From Chondrosia reniformis (Eukaryota; Porifera; Demospongiae; Chondrillida; Chondrillidae): a stretch of 64,000 bases of DNA. The position numbers and the translations under genes are program-made. A model generated the notes under the pieces. It was given only the letters and a program-made list of their open reading frames with translations, did not search any database and was not told the origin of the DNA. The DNA lies in contig OX359189.1 in NCBI GenBank assembly GCA_947172415.1, positions 1,758,501 to 1,822,500 of the forward strand, in the 5' to 3' direction. Below, in pieces: positions 52,245-62,117 of the stretch; position 1 is the first letter of the stretch, and the number at the start of each line of letters is the position of its first letter.

Positions 52245-53275
52245 TCTTTTGTTAAAGAAAATTGCGTAATACTATATATGGCCGACCGTTAGAAGGTATA
52301 ATATTATAATAAAGACAGAAATTCCATACTATATCTGAAAATCTAGAATACTTTCCAATTTTTTATACATATGGATGTGCACTCTGTAGTACTTGATTGT
52401 TATTGAAGTACTATCTATCCATAAATTTTATATGGATCTCGTTAAAGTGAAATTTCGTCAATCGACAGCCAACGAAACTCCAAAGAAAAAAAGTTGGACC
52501 ATACCGAACGCTACCATCCACGACGCTCATAGGCCGGGATCGGTGGTAACGCTCTGCCGAGTTGAGCTTTGGGTGTCACTTGCGTGAGAAGAACCAGTTC
52601 TTCTCGATATGGCCGACTCATATGAATCCTTAAAGATATCAGATGCCAATCCCACATTACGTGGAACCCCCCCGAAATCCGGATTATTGGTGAGCACGTC
52701 TCTATGGCACCAACCGATTAGGAGACAGCTTCAGAGTCTAAGCGCTACCAACCTCTATGGGAACCGCAACCACCATAGAGATGTGTCCAGGTAGGCCTAC
52801 TATATAAGGTTTTTCGCTTCTATTTATATGAAGTTTTGTCCAAAGAAAACGGTTGTGGTTGGGACCTTTTTTAATATATTTCTCGTTATTTCCAGATCAG
52901 TGAATTGTTTCAAGCAAGTTTAAAGACATAGGCAGTATTAGTGGTTCACCTGAAAACTGGGAAAAGCGAAAAAATCCTGTAAGTGTCTTGATGGGCCGAG
53001 GAGAACGACTTTTCTGATCCCAATTATTTTCGAGAAATCGTCAATTTATTCCACTTTAATTCCTGACCAGTGAATCGTTCCAAGCAATTTTACACACATA
53101 CGCAGTATTTCCAATACATCTCAAAACTGTGGCAAATGGATAAAAGCCTGTATGTGTCTTGGTGGAGGGAGGAGAGCGACTTTTCATGATACAGAAAACT
53201 AGAGATAGTGAGAGGGTCCTATATTTATCGCCTGTACGATATTAATGTCTATGATCGATATTTCAACTAGGCCGC
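52245..53275 (+). repeat. Complex element E8 (plus), core without the 5-bp deletion
   Basis: Plus-strand copy with core 52494-52803. Unlike E6/E7 it keeps ACCATACCGAACGC, matching the minus copies, so it is closer to the ancestral state. The 51-codon ATG frame homologous to that in E1-E5 is open at 52432-52587. A candidate intron lies at 52791-52895. Flanking C monomers equal those right of E6 and E7. Confidence 0.83.
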
Positions 53276-55917
53276 TTTTATTAGATGTCTGTGAATGCTG
53301 ACACAAAGATTTAGCTTCATATCTCTCCATTTGATAGAGTAACAGTCCTCAATGTACATTAAATTCTGCTATACAAAGTTAATGTATTGTGAGAGATAAG
53401 GCAAATATTTTAAGTTTCATCAAAATTTCAAAAACTCATTGGACATGCTCTATAGATGTCTGTGAATGCTAACCCAAAGATTTAGCTTCATATCTCTCCA
53501 TTTGATAGAGTGACAGCCCTCAATGTACATTAAATTCTGCTATACAAAGTTAATGTATTGTGAGAGATAGGGCAAAATTTAAGTTTCATCAAAATTTCAA
53601 AAACCCATTGAACATGTTTTATAGATGTCTGTGAATGCTTATACAAAGATTTAGCTTCATATCTCTCCATTTGATAGAGTGACAGCCCTCAATGTACATT
53701 AAATTCTGCTATACAAAGTTAATGTATTGTGAGAGATAGGACAAATTTTAAGTTTCATCAAAATTTCAAAAACCCATTGGACATGTTTTATAGGTGTCTG
53801 TGATTGCTTATACAAAGATTTAGCTTCATATCTCTCCATTTGATAGAGTAACAGCCCTCAATGTACATTAAATTCTGCTATACAAAGTTAATGTATTGTG
53901 AGAGATAGGACAAATATTTTAAGTTTCATCAAAATTTCAAAAACTCATTGGACATGCTCTATAGATGTCTGTGAATGCTAACCCAAAGATTTAGCTTCAT
54001 ATCTCTAGCTCCATTTGATAGAGTGACAGCCCTCAATGTACATTAAATTCTGCTATACAAAGTTAATGTATTGTGAGAGATAAGGCAAATATTTTAAGTT
54101 TCATGAAAATTTCAAAACTCATTGGACATGCTCTATAGATGTCTGTGAATGCTAACCCAAAGATTTAGCTTCATATCTCTCCATTTGATAGAGTGACAGC
54201 CCTCAATGTACATTAAATTCTGCTATACAAAGTTAATGTATTGTGAGAGATAGGGCAAAATTTAAGTTTCATCAAAATTTCAAAAACCCATTGAACATGT
54301 TTTATAGATGTCTGTGAATGCTTATACAAAGATTTAGCTTCATATCTCTCCATTTGATAGAGTGACAGCCCTCAATGTACATTAAATTCTGCTATACAAA
54401 GTTAATGTATTGTGAGAGATAGGACAAATTTTAAGTTTCATCAAAATTTCAAAAACCCATTGGACATGTTTTATAGGTGTCTGTGATTGCTTATACAAAG
54501 ATTTAGCTTCATATCTCTCCATTTGATAGAGTAACAGCCCTCAATGTACATTAAATTCTGCTATACAAAGTTAATGTATTGTGAGAGATAGGACAAATAT
54601 TTTAAGTTTCATCAAAATTTCAAAAACTCATTGGACATGCTCTATAGATGTCTGTGAATGCTAACCCAAAGATTTAGCTTCATATCTCTAGCTCCATTTG
54701 ATAGAGTGACAGCCCTCAATGTACATTAAATTCTGCTATACAAAGTTAATGTATTGTGAGAGATAGGGCAAATTTTAAGTTTAATCAAAATTTCAAAAAC
54801 TCATTGGACATGCTCTATAGATGTCTGTGAATGCTAACCCAAAGATTTAGCTTCATATCTCTCCATTTGATAGAGTGACAGCCCTCAATGTACATTAAAT
54901 TCTGCTATACAAAGTTAATGTATTGTGAGAGATAAGGCAAATATTTTAACTTTCATGAAAATTTCAAAAACTCATTGGACATGCTCTATAGATGTCTGTG
55001 AATGCTAACCCAAAGATTTAGCTTCATATCTCTCCATTTGATAGAGTGACAGCCCTCAATGTACATTAAATTCTGCTATACAAAGTTAATGTATTGTGAG
55101 AGATAGGACAAATATTTTAAGTTTCATCAAAATTTCAAAAACCCATTAAACATGTTTTATAGATGTCTGTGAATGCTTATACAAAGATTTAGCTTCATAT
55201 CTCTCCATTTGATAGAGTGACAGCCCTCAATGTACATTAAATTCTGCTATACAAAGTTAATGTATTGTGAGAGATAAGGCAAATATTTTAAGTTTCATGA
55301 AAATTTCAAAAACTCATTGGACATGCTCTATAGATGTCTGTGAATGCTAACCCAAAGATTTAGCTTCATATCTCTCCATTTGATAGAGTGACAGCCCTCA
55401 ATGTACATTAAATTCTGCTATACAAAGTTAATGTATTGTGAGAGATAGGACAAATTTTAAGTTTCATCAAAATTTCAAAAACCCATTGGACATGTTTTAT
55501 AGGTGTCTGTGATTGCTTATACAAAGATTTAGCTTCATATCTCTCCATTTGATAGAGTAACAGCCCTCAATGTACATTAAATTCTGCTATACAAAGTTAA
55601 TGTATTGTGAGAGATAGGACAAATATTTTAAGTTTCATCAAAATTTCAAAAACTCATTGGACATGCTCTATAGATGTCTGTGAATGCTAACCCAAAGATT
55701 TAGCTTCATATCTCTAGCTCCATTTGATAGAGTGACAGCCCTCAATGTACATTAAATTCTGCTATACAAAGTTAATGTATTGTGAGAGATAGGACAAATA
55801 TTTTAAGTTTCATCAAAATTTCAAAAACCCATTGAACATGTTTTATAGATGTCTGTGAATGCTTATACAAAGATTTAGCTTCATATCTCTCCATTTTATA
55901 GAGTGACAGCCCTCAAT
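53276..55917 (+). repeat. Satellite subfamily C block, right end of the satellite
   Basis: About 15 C monomers with a 683-bp (four-monomer) higher-order repeat: CTCTAGCTCC at about 54,006 and 54,689, and ACAAATTTTAAG at 53,741 and 54,424. The array stops abruptly at CCCTCAAT, where it joins a truncated gene copy with only 2-3 nt of microhomology. Confidence 0.92.
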
Positions 55918-56300
55918 AGAAGCAGCGTCAAGTCTACCAGTTATCAAAGTGGAAAGATGGCATCCCATTCTAGTTCACTACTCAAACTCAGCACTTCATT
56001 GGTTGCTACGGTGTCTATCTTGCCTTTCCTCCATCTCCCACTAATTACTAGGACTTGGTTCATCACTTTTGTCAGTGTAAAAGATATCATCCTCTCTTGG
56101 CCATCATAGAGGGAAATTCTACCCCATACACCAAATTCTAAGCTAAAGCATGTCAGGGAAGTTGAATACTTGCCTCCACGACTTCCTACAAAGATTTTCC
56201 TATTGAGGTATGTAGCAGTTGGGTAGGTAATTCCTTTTAGCATGTCCGGCTCCCTAGACCAAGCTGCGGAGGACAGCTGCAGCTTCTGTTGCTGATATTT

Positions 56301-56470
56301 CTGTGACATCAAAATAAGTATAAATATTGCAAGTAAATATTGTCTGTCTGTCTATCTATATACATATTTTTCTTTTTACTTTGTTTCTTGTACAGTGCAA
56401 CACGGGGCAAGTAGTCCTACTGTGATGTATGCTCACTATAAATTCGTAGTGAAATGTTTAGTGCATTTAC
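56301..56470 (-). other. Intron 2 of copy 1, with TCTG/TCTA microsatellite
   Basis: Predicted GT-AG intron of 170 bp from GTAAAT to GATGTCACAG. It holds a short TCTG/TCTA-type microsatellite at about 56339-56364. The matching intron of copy 2 (59000-59199) is about 30 bp longer. Confidence 0.55.
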
Positions 56471-56973
56471 ATTGTGTTTCTCTAAAGCTGTTACCACGTC
56501 ATCATGTTTCATGTGTCTTGCCAAATCAAGAGCATTCGGATGAAAAACAGACACACAACTTTCAGGGTCACTAAGATTAACTGTTTTTCTGGGATCTGCT
56601 CCATATCTTAAGAGGGCTTCCACCATTTCCACTTTCCCGATAGCTGCTGAAAGTTGTAGGGGAGTGAAGAAAGGTTGCATATGGGCTCTCACGTCCACTT
56701 CAGCTTTACCCTTTTCAATGAGTAGAGGAACAATTTCAGCACAATCATCCAGTAATGCTGCTAGATGAAGAGGACTATGGTTTATACCATATTTCTCCTT
56801 ATAGTCCTTTGGAGTATTCACAGAGGCTCCTTCATTAAGTGCACTTTGGACCCATAGTGGCTCTTTCCACCCCACAAACAGACCAAGGTAGCGGTGTTTT
56901 GTCACTTCTGGTGGCTGGTACGCCTCAGAATTAGTTGGAATACTGAAAACTGGACCTAATGGTTCACCTAAAC
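56471..56973 (-). CDS. Exon 2 of copy 1: ankyrin-repeat domain, intact
   Basis: This exon encodes residues 6-173 of the predicted protein. Ankyrin repeats are seen at about 44-60 (weak), 71-100 (SPLHLAALLDD...LLIEKG), 107-136 (FTPLQLSAAIG...LLRYGADP) and 150-173 (NALDLARHMKHDD). They match the TPLHLAA...LL..GAD signature of the family, a protein-protein interaction scaffold. The donor is CACAAT|GTAAAT, phase 0. The frame is open throughout, unlike the same exon of copy 2. The binding partner is unknown. Confidence 0.75.
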
Positions 56974-57303
56974 CTATAAAACGATATTGTATAAGTATTA
57001 AGAATCACAAGAAGACAAAGATTCCTGTGAAACAGCTGTCTGGCCCAGTGAGAGAAGAAGAAACTCTTCTATCCTCATCCAATGCTCTAACTAGTAGGTT
57101 TAGTCTCCTATATATAGGTATTTACTCAAAAGTAGATGTCAAGGTAGATGTAGCTTGTAAGAAAGACAAATAACAGTACGTATCAATAAATACACTGTAT
57201 TGTGCAACCATTTGTATACAGTACGTGTATTACGTATGTTCCCATATTAAATTTCCAGTCTATGGGGGTTTGTTAGCAAAGTACTTATAGCCATTGAACT
57301 CAC

Positions 57304-57319
57304 CTTTCGCTCTGGCCAT
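57304..57319 (-). CDS. Exon 1 (start exon) of ankyrin-kelch copy 1
   Basis: AACAATGGCC gives a strong start context. The 16-nt coding part (MARAK plus one base) ends at AAAG|GTGAGT, a canonical donor. It joins in phase 1 to TTTATAG|GTTTAGG of exon 2. The arrangement is identical in copy 2 with one residue changed (MAREK). Confidence 0.65.
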
Positions 57320-57330
57320 TGTTCACAATC

Positions 57331-58012
57331 CTGGTGACAATCTTCGATCTTCAGTGACTCCCAAAGTCGAAAGATGACCCTTTCCAAAAATAAGTTCGAT
57401 GCAGTTAGAAGAAATCCTTATTCTATTATTTACCTCATTGTCAAGATATATATATAATTGACCTGATTAATTAAATATGAAGTCCACAAAGTATATGCCC
57501 AAATACTCAATACTATTTGTCTGATCTTTCTTTCATGTGATGAGTGGTACTGTATAGGTGTAATATGGTTCCTTTGACCTGTATTTTGTTTGATAACAAT
57601 TTGGGTGTAGGTCTGGTCCAATTTGCCTCCATTTTTATGAACAAGTATTGGTGTTGCCAAGAGAAAGGGAAGACCCTGATTCAAGTCTTCACTCGGAAGC
57701 TGCTTATAATCTAGCTCAAATTTACAGGAACAGTGGAAATTTACCTTTAGCAAGACACATGTTACGTATATATTGCTCTGTTTGATTTGTGAATTCCTTG
57801 CTTGTAGCATTGAATTAAATTTTAAAATCTATTCTTATACGTAGTTTATGTCTGTTTGCATTATTCTTTGGTCCTAATATTTCAGTATCCTATTACACAC
57901 TGTATATTTTGTAGCTTAATTAATTGCAAAGCACTACAAAAACAAACAAGAAAGTATACAAATAAAAACAGACTAATTTGAAGTATTGTATGTACAGTAA
58001 CATGAGTATTTG
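57331..58012. other. Spacer between the two gene copies
   Basis: Copy 1/copy 2 homology ends at TTCACAATC (57330). Beyond it lie the 5' side of copy 1 and the 3' side of copy 2. A minus-strand open frame of 126 codons at 57430-57810 is GC-richer in its middle and ends one segment at ACAG|GTCAAAG, so it might include an unrecognised or decayed exon. It has no domain I can name, and nothing else is supported. Confidence 0.3.
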
Positions 58013-58999
58013 TTAAAATTCACAGCTTTCAACAGTTTTGAGTGGTTCATGGGAATTCCTACATCCACCAATGACAAACATCTGCTGTCTATGGCCGCAA
58101 TGCACTGTTACAACAGAAGGTTTCCACCTTGCCTCAGTTATATTACCAACGTGAGTCCAGTGATGGGCATAGTGGTCAAAGAGGTACACGTCAGTCTTCT
58201 CTGCTTCACTATCATCACAACCTCCCACGGCAACAATGGAGTCATTTGCAAACACCAATCCACTTTGCTTTAGTGGTGTCTTGGGAAATGGATTCCAAAT
58301 TGATTTCAACTTTGGATCTTGTTCTGATTCCTGATTCACACCCTGGCTGCTTACAATTGAACGAATGTCTGATAACTTTGCTGCATATAATGTTTTCTCC
58401 ACATCCAGATCTGAAGCTTCAATTCCTTCACAAAGTCCTAATACAAGTAGTTCATTTGTAACTGTGCACTTCATGTACCAAGACTTGAGGGGAAACGGGC
58501 AAATTTCAAACCAGGAGGAAAATGGATTGGAGGCCTTTAGTACTTCAACAGATGCCAAAAGTCTTAGATTTTTATCTGTTCCTCCCGCGACAACAACGTA
58601 ATCTTCAAAGCTAATAGAAGCAGCGTCAAGTCTACCAGTTATCAAAGGTGGAAAGATGATATCCCATTCTAGTTCACTACTCAAACTCAGCACTTCATTG
58701 GTTGCTACGGTGTCTATCTTGCCTTTCCTCCATCTCCCACTAATTACTAGGACTTGGTTCATCACTGTTGTCAGTGTAAAAGATGTCATCCTCTCTCGGC
58801 CATCATAGAGGGAAATTCTACCCCACACACCAAATTCTAAGCTAAAGCATGCCAGAGAAGTTGAATACTTGCCGCCACGACTTCCTACAAAGATTTTCCC
58901 ATTGAGGTATGTAGCAGTCGGGTAGGTAATTCCTTTTAGCATGTCCGGCTCCCTAGACCAAGCTGCGGAGGACAGCTGCAGCTTCTGTTGCTGATATTT
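58013..58999 (-). CDS. Exon 3 of copy 2: kelch-repeat domain, intact (328 aa)
   Basis: One open frame of 329 codons including stop, entered at GATGTCACAG|AAATATCAG in phase 0. Kelch-type blades are visible: ITYPTATYLNGKIFVGSRGG near the start, VVVAGG, and near the C terminus SIVAVGGCDD...DVYLFDHYAHHWTHVG and MFVIGG...VESCEF. The Gly-Gly doublets followed by Tyr and Trp at kelch spacing suggest a beta-propeller of about five to six blades, normally a protein-binding surface. No BTB or F-box domain is visible, and the N-terminal partner is an ankyrin block. The minus-strand frame remains open upstream into the intron, to 59113, but that extension has no kelch or ankyrin character. Confidence 0.8.
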   Translation of the reverse strand, partial: KYQQQKLQLSSAAWSREPDMLKGITYPTATYLNGKIFVGSRGGKYSTSLACFSLEFGVWGRISLYDGRERMTSFTLTTVMNQVLVISGRWRKGKIDTVATNEVLSLSSELEWDIIFPPLITGRLDAASISFEDYVVVAGGTDKNLRLLASVEVLKASNPFSSWFEICPFPLKSWYMKCTVTNELLVLGLCEGIEASDLDVEKTLYAAKLSDIRSIVSSQGVNQESEQDPKLKSIWNPFPKTPLKQSGLVFANDSIVAVGGCDDSEAEKTDVYLFDHYAHHWTHVGNITEARWKPSVVTVHCGHRQQMFVIGGCRNSHEPLKTVESCEF

Positions 59000-59199
59000 C
59001 TGTGACATCAAAATAAGTATACATATTGCAAGTAAATATTGTCTGTCTGTCTGTCTATCTATGTACATATTTTTCTTTTTACTTTGTTTCTTGTACAGTG
59101 TAACACAGGGCAAGTAGTCCTACTGTGATGTATGCTCACTATACATTCAACATAATGATAATAATGGTTACTATATAGTGAAATGTTTAGTGCATTTAC

Positions 59200-59704
59200 A
59201 TTGTGTTTCTCTAAAGCTGCTACCACATCATCATGTTTCATGTGTCTTGCCAAATCAAGAGCATTCGGATGAAAAACAGACACACAACTTTCAGGGTCAC
59301 TAAGATTAACTGTTTTTCTGGGATCTGCTCCATATCTTAAGAGAGCTTCCACCATTTCCACTTTCCCGATAGCTGCTGAAAGTTGTAGGGGAGTGAAGAA
59401 AGGTTGCATATGGGCTCTCACATCCACTTCAGCTTTACCCTTTTCAATGAGTAGAGGAACAATTTCAGCACAATCATCCAGTAATGCTGCTAGATGAAGA
59501 GGACTATGGTTTATACCATATATTTCTCCTTATAGTCCTTTGGAGTATTCACAGAGGCTCCTTCATTAAGTGCACTTTGGACCCATAGTGGCTCTTTCCA
59601 CCCCACAAACAGACCAAGGTAGCGGTGTTTTGTCACTTCTGGTGGCTGGTACGCCTCAGAATTAGTTGGAATACTGAAAACTGGACCTAATGGTTCACCT
59701 AAAC
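59200..59704 (-). pseudogene. Exon 2 of copy 2: ankyrin domain with 2-bp frameshift
   Basis: Same boundaries and splice sites as exon 2 of copy 1 and very similar sequence. The 2-bp gain at about 59520 destroys the frame before the first strong ankyrin repeat. After the lesion the ankyrin frame continues to 59200, with only conservative changes such as VVTAL to VVAAL, so the break looks young. Confidence 0.7.
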
Positions 59705-60002
59705 CTATAAAACGATATTGTACAAGTATTAAGAATCACAAGAAGACAAAGATTCCTGTGAAACAGCTGTCTGTCCCAGTGGGAGAAGGAGAAACTCTTC
59801 TATCCTCATCCAATGCTCTAACTAGTAGGTTTAGTCTCCTATATATAGGTATTTACTCAAAAGTAGATGTCAAGGTAGATGTAGCACGTAAGAAAGACAC
59901 TGTATTGCGCAACCATTTGTATACAGTACGGGTATTACGTATGTTCCCATTTATTAGTCTATGGGGGTTCGTTAGCAAAGTACTTATAGCCATTGAACTC
60001 AC

Positions 60003-60018
60003 CTTTCTCTCTGGCCAT
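60003..60018 (-). CDS. Exon 1 (start exon) of ankyrin-kelch copy 2
   Basis: AACAATGGCC start, MAREK plus one base, then AAAG|GTGAGT. The intron to 59705 ends TTTTATAG|GTTTAGG. Upstream sequence differs from copy 1 beyond TTCACAATC, so the two copies have different promoters. Confidence 0.6.
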
Positions 60019-60312
60019 TGTTCACAATCATATTCAGTTTCAACTCAAACGTTTATCAGACAGATTCCCTTAATAGTTTTTTTTTCCGAAAACAGAAATG
60101 TAGAAACTCCCACATCGCGTCCAAGTACTGTAATTCTATTAATATATAATGCGTGGTATTTAATCAGAGCTAGAGCATGTTTCAATGTAGAACTACATGT
60201 ATATTATGATTTAGCCCTACATGATGATGTGACAGTAGTAGACGTTTGTAACCATGAGTAATTTAAGTATAATTAAAAGTACAAAAAAATCGGTTAATAT
60301 ACATATATATCA

Positions 60313-60540
60313 CTATGAGTCCAGTGCTGGGTATAGTTGTCAAAAAGTTACACTCCAGTCTTCTCTACTTCACTATCAACATAGCAACAATGGAGTCATT
60401 TGCAATCCACTTTGCTTTGGGAAATGGATTCCAAACTGATTTCAATTTTGGATCTTGTTTTGATTCCTGATTCACACCCTGGCTGCTTACTATTATAACT
60501 ATAACTTTGCTGTATATAAAGTTTTCTCAACATGAACCAG
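60313..60540 (-). pseudogene. Relic of a third kelch exon
   Basis: Decayed copy of the segment 58147-58400 of exon 3. Shared blocks include GAGTCCAGTG, CAACAATGGAGTCATTTGCA, GGGAAATGGATTCCAAA, TCCTGATTCACACCCTGG and ACTTTGCTG. Internal deletions (around CACCAATCC and AGTGGTGTC) and substitutions break the frame. It lies just upstream of copy 2 and suggests an older round of tandem duplication. Confidence 0.75.
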
Positions 60541-61163
60541 ACATGCATGCATGGCTTCTATGTGGAAACATTTTGTGGATATTAATCTTCATAATTGCCA
60601 TATGGACTGTATCATAACAAGGAACACCCTTTTTTGTCAATTCTATTGAGGGAATAATGATTTTGAATGGTGAAAGTTCATTTTGATAAAGCACTTTAAT
60701 GGTTTGACCAGTCCTGGGTTGGGTCATAGACAGGGATTATGGTCATAAGCAGGGTGCTAGTTCAAAAACAATTGTTGTCACCTGACACTATAAGTATTCC
60801 TATTAGACAAGAAGACTCCCAAGTGAATATGTCTATATGACATATATATATTTGGTAAGCTCCATTTAAGGTTTAACTATGCTGTATATATCTTTGTATA
60901 TAAACCAACTATACACACATATAGAGCAATTATCGCAAGTCTTTCTCTCTCTCTCTTTCTGGGTCGCTAAAGTTGTCAGTTTAACAAATTGATCAAGACA
61001 AATATTAAAACGAAACATGAAAATTTTCAGTGAACCTAGAGGAACCAGTATCACGCTTTTCCTTTCAATTGTTCTGCAGTCAAGTAATATACATACATAC
61101 ATATACTCTACTTTTAACTAATATATCTATATATGTATACATTGTATTTCTAAATATTTATAG
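60541..61163. other. Spacer between the gene clusters; no gene recognised
   Basis: AT-rich DNA with a CT-rich tract near 60,940-60,962 (TTTCTCTCTCTCTC) and TATA/CATA runs near 61,090-61,140. Short open frames show no domain. It may hold part of the intron or an upstream exon of the Ig/FN3 gene, but I cannot place one. Confidence 0.4.
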
Positions 61164-61478
61164 CATACTTTCCTGGGATTTTTGCTGACTCTGGTTTCAA
61201 GGTCATTATTGATGGATACGTAGCAGACAAACCAATTGATAGCATGGATCATATACCACTAGGGTCCACTGCCATTCTAATTTGTAGGGTTGTTGGGGTA
61301 CCCTATGATATTGAGCTCTCTTTTGAATGGAGCTGTAGATCAAGTCACTGTGTTGCCCAGGGACACCATTTGAAAATCTCTGCAACCACGAGTGCAGAAA
61401 ATGAATATAGATGTACAGTATCTGCCGGAGGCTTGACTAATAGCACCTCATTCTACCTGTTCACTGAACAGAAATCAG
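61164..61478 (+). CDS. Ig/FN3 gene: exon with first Ig-like domain
   Basis: Acceptor AATATTTATAG|CATACTTTC, donor AAATCAG|GTTTGT, both phase 1. The translation has the Ig pattern: STAILICRVVG (strand B Cys), FEWSC (strand C Trp), EYRCTVSAGG (strand F Cys), with an N-S/T site near NSTSF. Earlier exons, including the signal peptide, are not identified, so this is an interior exon. Role by family: extracellular adhesion or recognition. It cannot be assigned to a named gene. Confidence 0.75.
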
Positions 61479-61596
61479 GTTTGTTGGTATTCGTATATGC
61501 CTATATATACGTACCTGCATACTGTGCAGTATAATATATATGCATATACAAATTATATAAAAAATAGTAAGCTGCATGTATGTAATGTACATATAT

Positions 61597-61820
61597 AAGA
61601 TACCATTTTCCTACATGCTATGCCTATTCTGTAAAAGAGCCTATATGGGAACTAAACCTGAAGAGAGCTTTAGATGAAGATACAGGAGTCTTTTCTTCCT
61701 TCTTTTCCCTTCTTTCGTCATCTTCTTCTCCACTGGGAAAGACAGCCATTTCTGGAAATTCCACCCTTCATCAGTGATTATGTCTTTTTCTTTATCTTGA
61801 TCTTCTGTGAATCCCTGGCT
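61597..61820 (+). repeat. Intronic direct repeat, copy 1
   Basis: About 224 bp starting AAGATACCATTTTCCTACATG and containing a pyrimidine-rich stretch (CTTTTCTTCCTTCTTTTCCC), ending CTTCTGTGAATCCCTGGC. A copy of similar length, about 90% identical by eye, sits in the next intron at 62577. No terminal inverted repeats or coding frame are seen. Confidence 0.8.
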
Positions 61821-61884
61821 CTGCATGCATGTGCACGTGTGTCTTCAATATTTGTATACATATATGTACATACTATTTAAAGAG

Positions 61885-62080
61885 TATCTATATGGCAAAT
61901 ATATGAGTAAATATCAAAAATTTGCAAAACTCTTTGGATATGTTTTATGGATGTCTGTGAATGCTAACACCAAATGCAAGTTTCAGCTTCATATATATAT
62001 CTGTCCATTTGACAGAGTTGCAGCATTAAATGTACATTAGATTCTAGATCTGGTATACAAACTTATATGGTGAGATACAT
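61885..62080 (+). repeat. Lone satellite monomer (B-related) in an intron
   Basis: One monomer reads as the reverse complement of subfamily B: TTTGCAAAACTCTTTGGATATGTTTTATG, ATGTCTGTGAATGCT, TTTCAGCTTCATAT, CCATTTGACAGAGTTGCAGC, AATGTACATTAGATTC, GGTATACAA and TGGTGAGAT follow in satellite order. It is about 195 bp with small AT insertions. It stands alone, about 6 kb from the array edge, inside an intron. Confidence 0.85.
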
Positions 62081-62117
62081 ACCTTTATAATATATACATA
62101 TACAATATATGCTGTAG

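Larger units (their letters stand above)
55917..57319 (-). pseudogene. Ankyrin-kelch gene, copy 1, truncated by satellite
   Basis: Inferred gene on the minus strand: exon 1 at 57304-57319, exon 2 (ankyrin) at 56471-56973, exon 3 (kelch) from 56300 down to the satellite junction at about 55917. Phases agree: 16 + 503 nt gives 173 codons, then CACAG|AAATAT continues in frame. Exon 3 has a 1-bp deletion relative to copy 2 (CAAAGTGG versus CAAAGGTGG) that gives a stop at 55944. About 600 bp of the kelch exon is missing because the satellite replaces it. The remaining part reaches only about 119 kelch residues. A truncated ankyrin protein could still be made, but the full fusion cannot. Confidence 0.75.
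55917..57330 (-). repeat. Segmental duplication, copy 1 (pairs with about 58611-60029)
   Basis: About 1.4 kb in direct tandem orientation, covering exons 1 and 2, both introns and the start of exon 3. The offset is about 2.7 kb. Homology ends on one side at TTCACAATC and on the other at the satellite junction. Small indels distinguish the copies. Confidence 0.85.
58013..60018 (-). pseudogene. Ankyrin-kelch gene, copy 2, frameshifted in exon 2
   Basis: Model: exon 1 at 60003-60018 (AACAATGG, donor AAAG|GTGAGT), exon 2 at 59200-59704, exon 3 at 58013-58999. Exon 2 is 505 nt, 2 nt longer than in copy 1: a TA gain at about 59517-59523 (CCATATATTTC versus CCATATTTC) makes KEKYMV and then a stop after about 69 codons. 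Without it the gene would encode 173 + 328 = 501 residues, ankyrin repeats then a kelch propeller. Either a recent pseudogene or a local assembly error; the other exons look healthy. The type label is therefore provisional. Confidence 0.65.

Noticed and set aside
1-55917. Hammerhead ribozyme in the satellite
   Set aside because: Searched by eye for CTGATGA and the GAAA partner in A, B and C monomers and the elements; no correctly spaced pair.
58010-58601. Plus-strand open frames opposite the kelch exon
   Set aside because: They are antisense shadows of a clear kelch-coding exon.
59059-59427. Ankyrin frame of copy 2 read as a gene of its own starting at 59427
   Set aside because: It lacks an ATG start (GTG) and its tail is intron. 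It is the part of exon 2 after the frameshift.
59758-60261. 167-residue plus-strand open frame
   Set aside because: It crosses exon 1, intron 1 and the upstream region of the minus-strand gene; no domain, and the same frame is not kept in copy 1.
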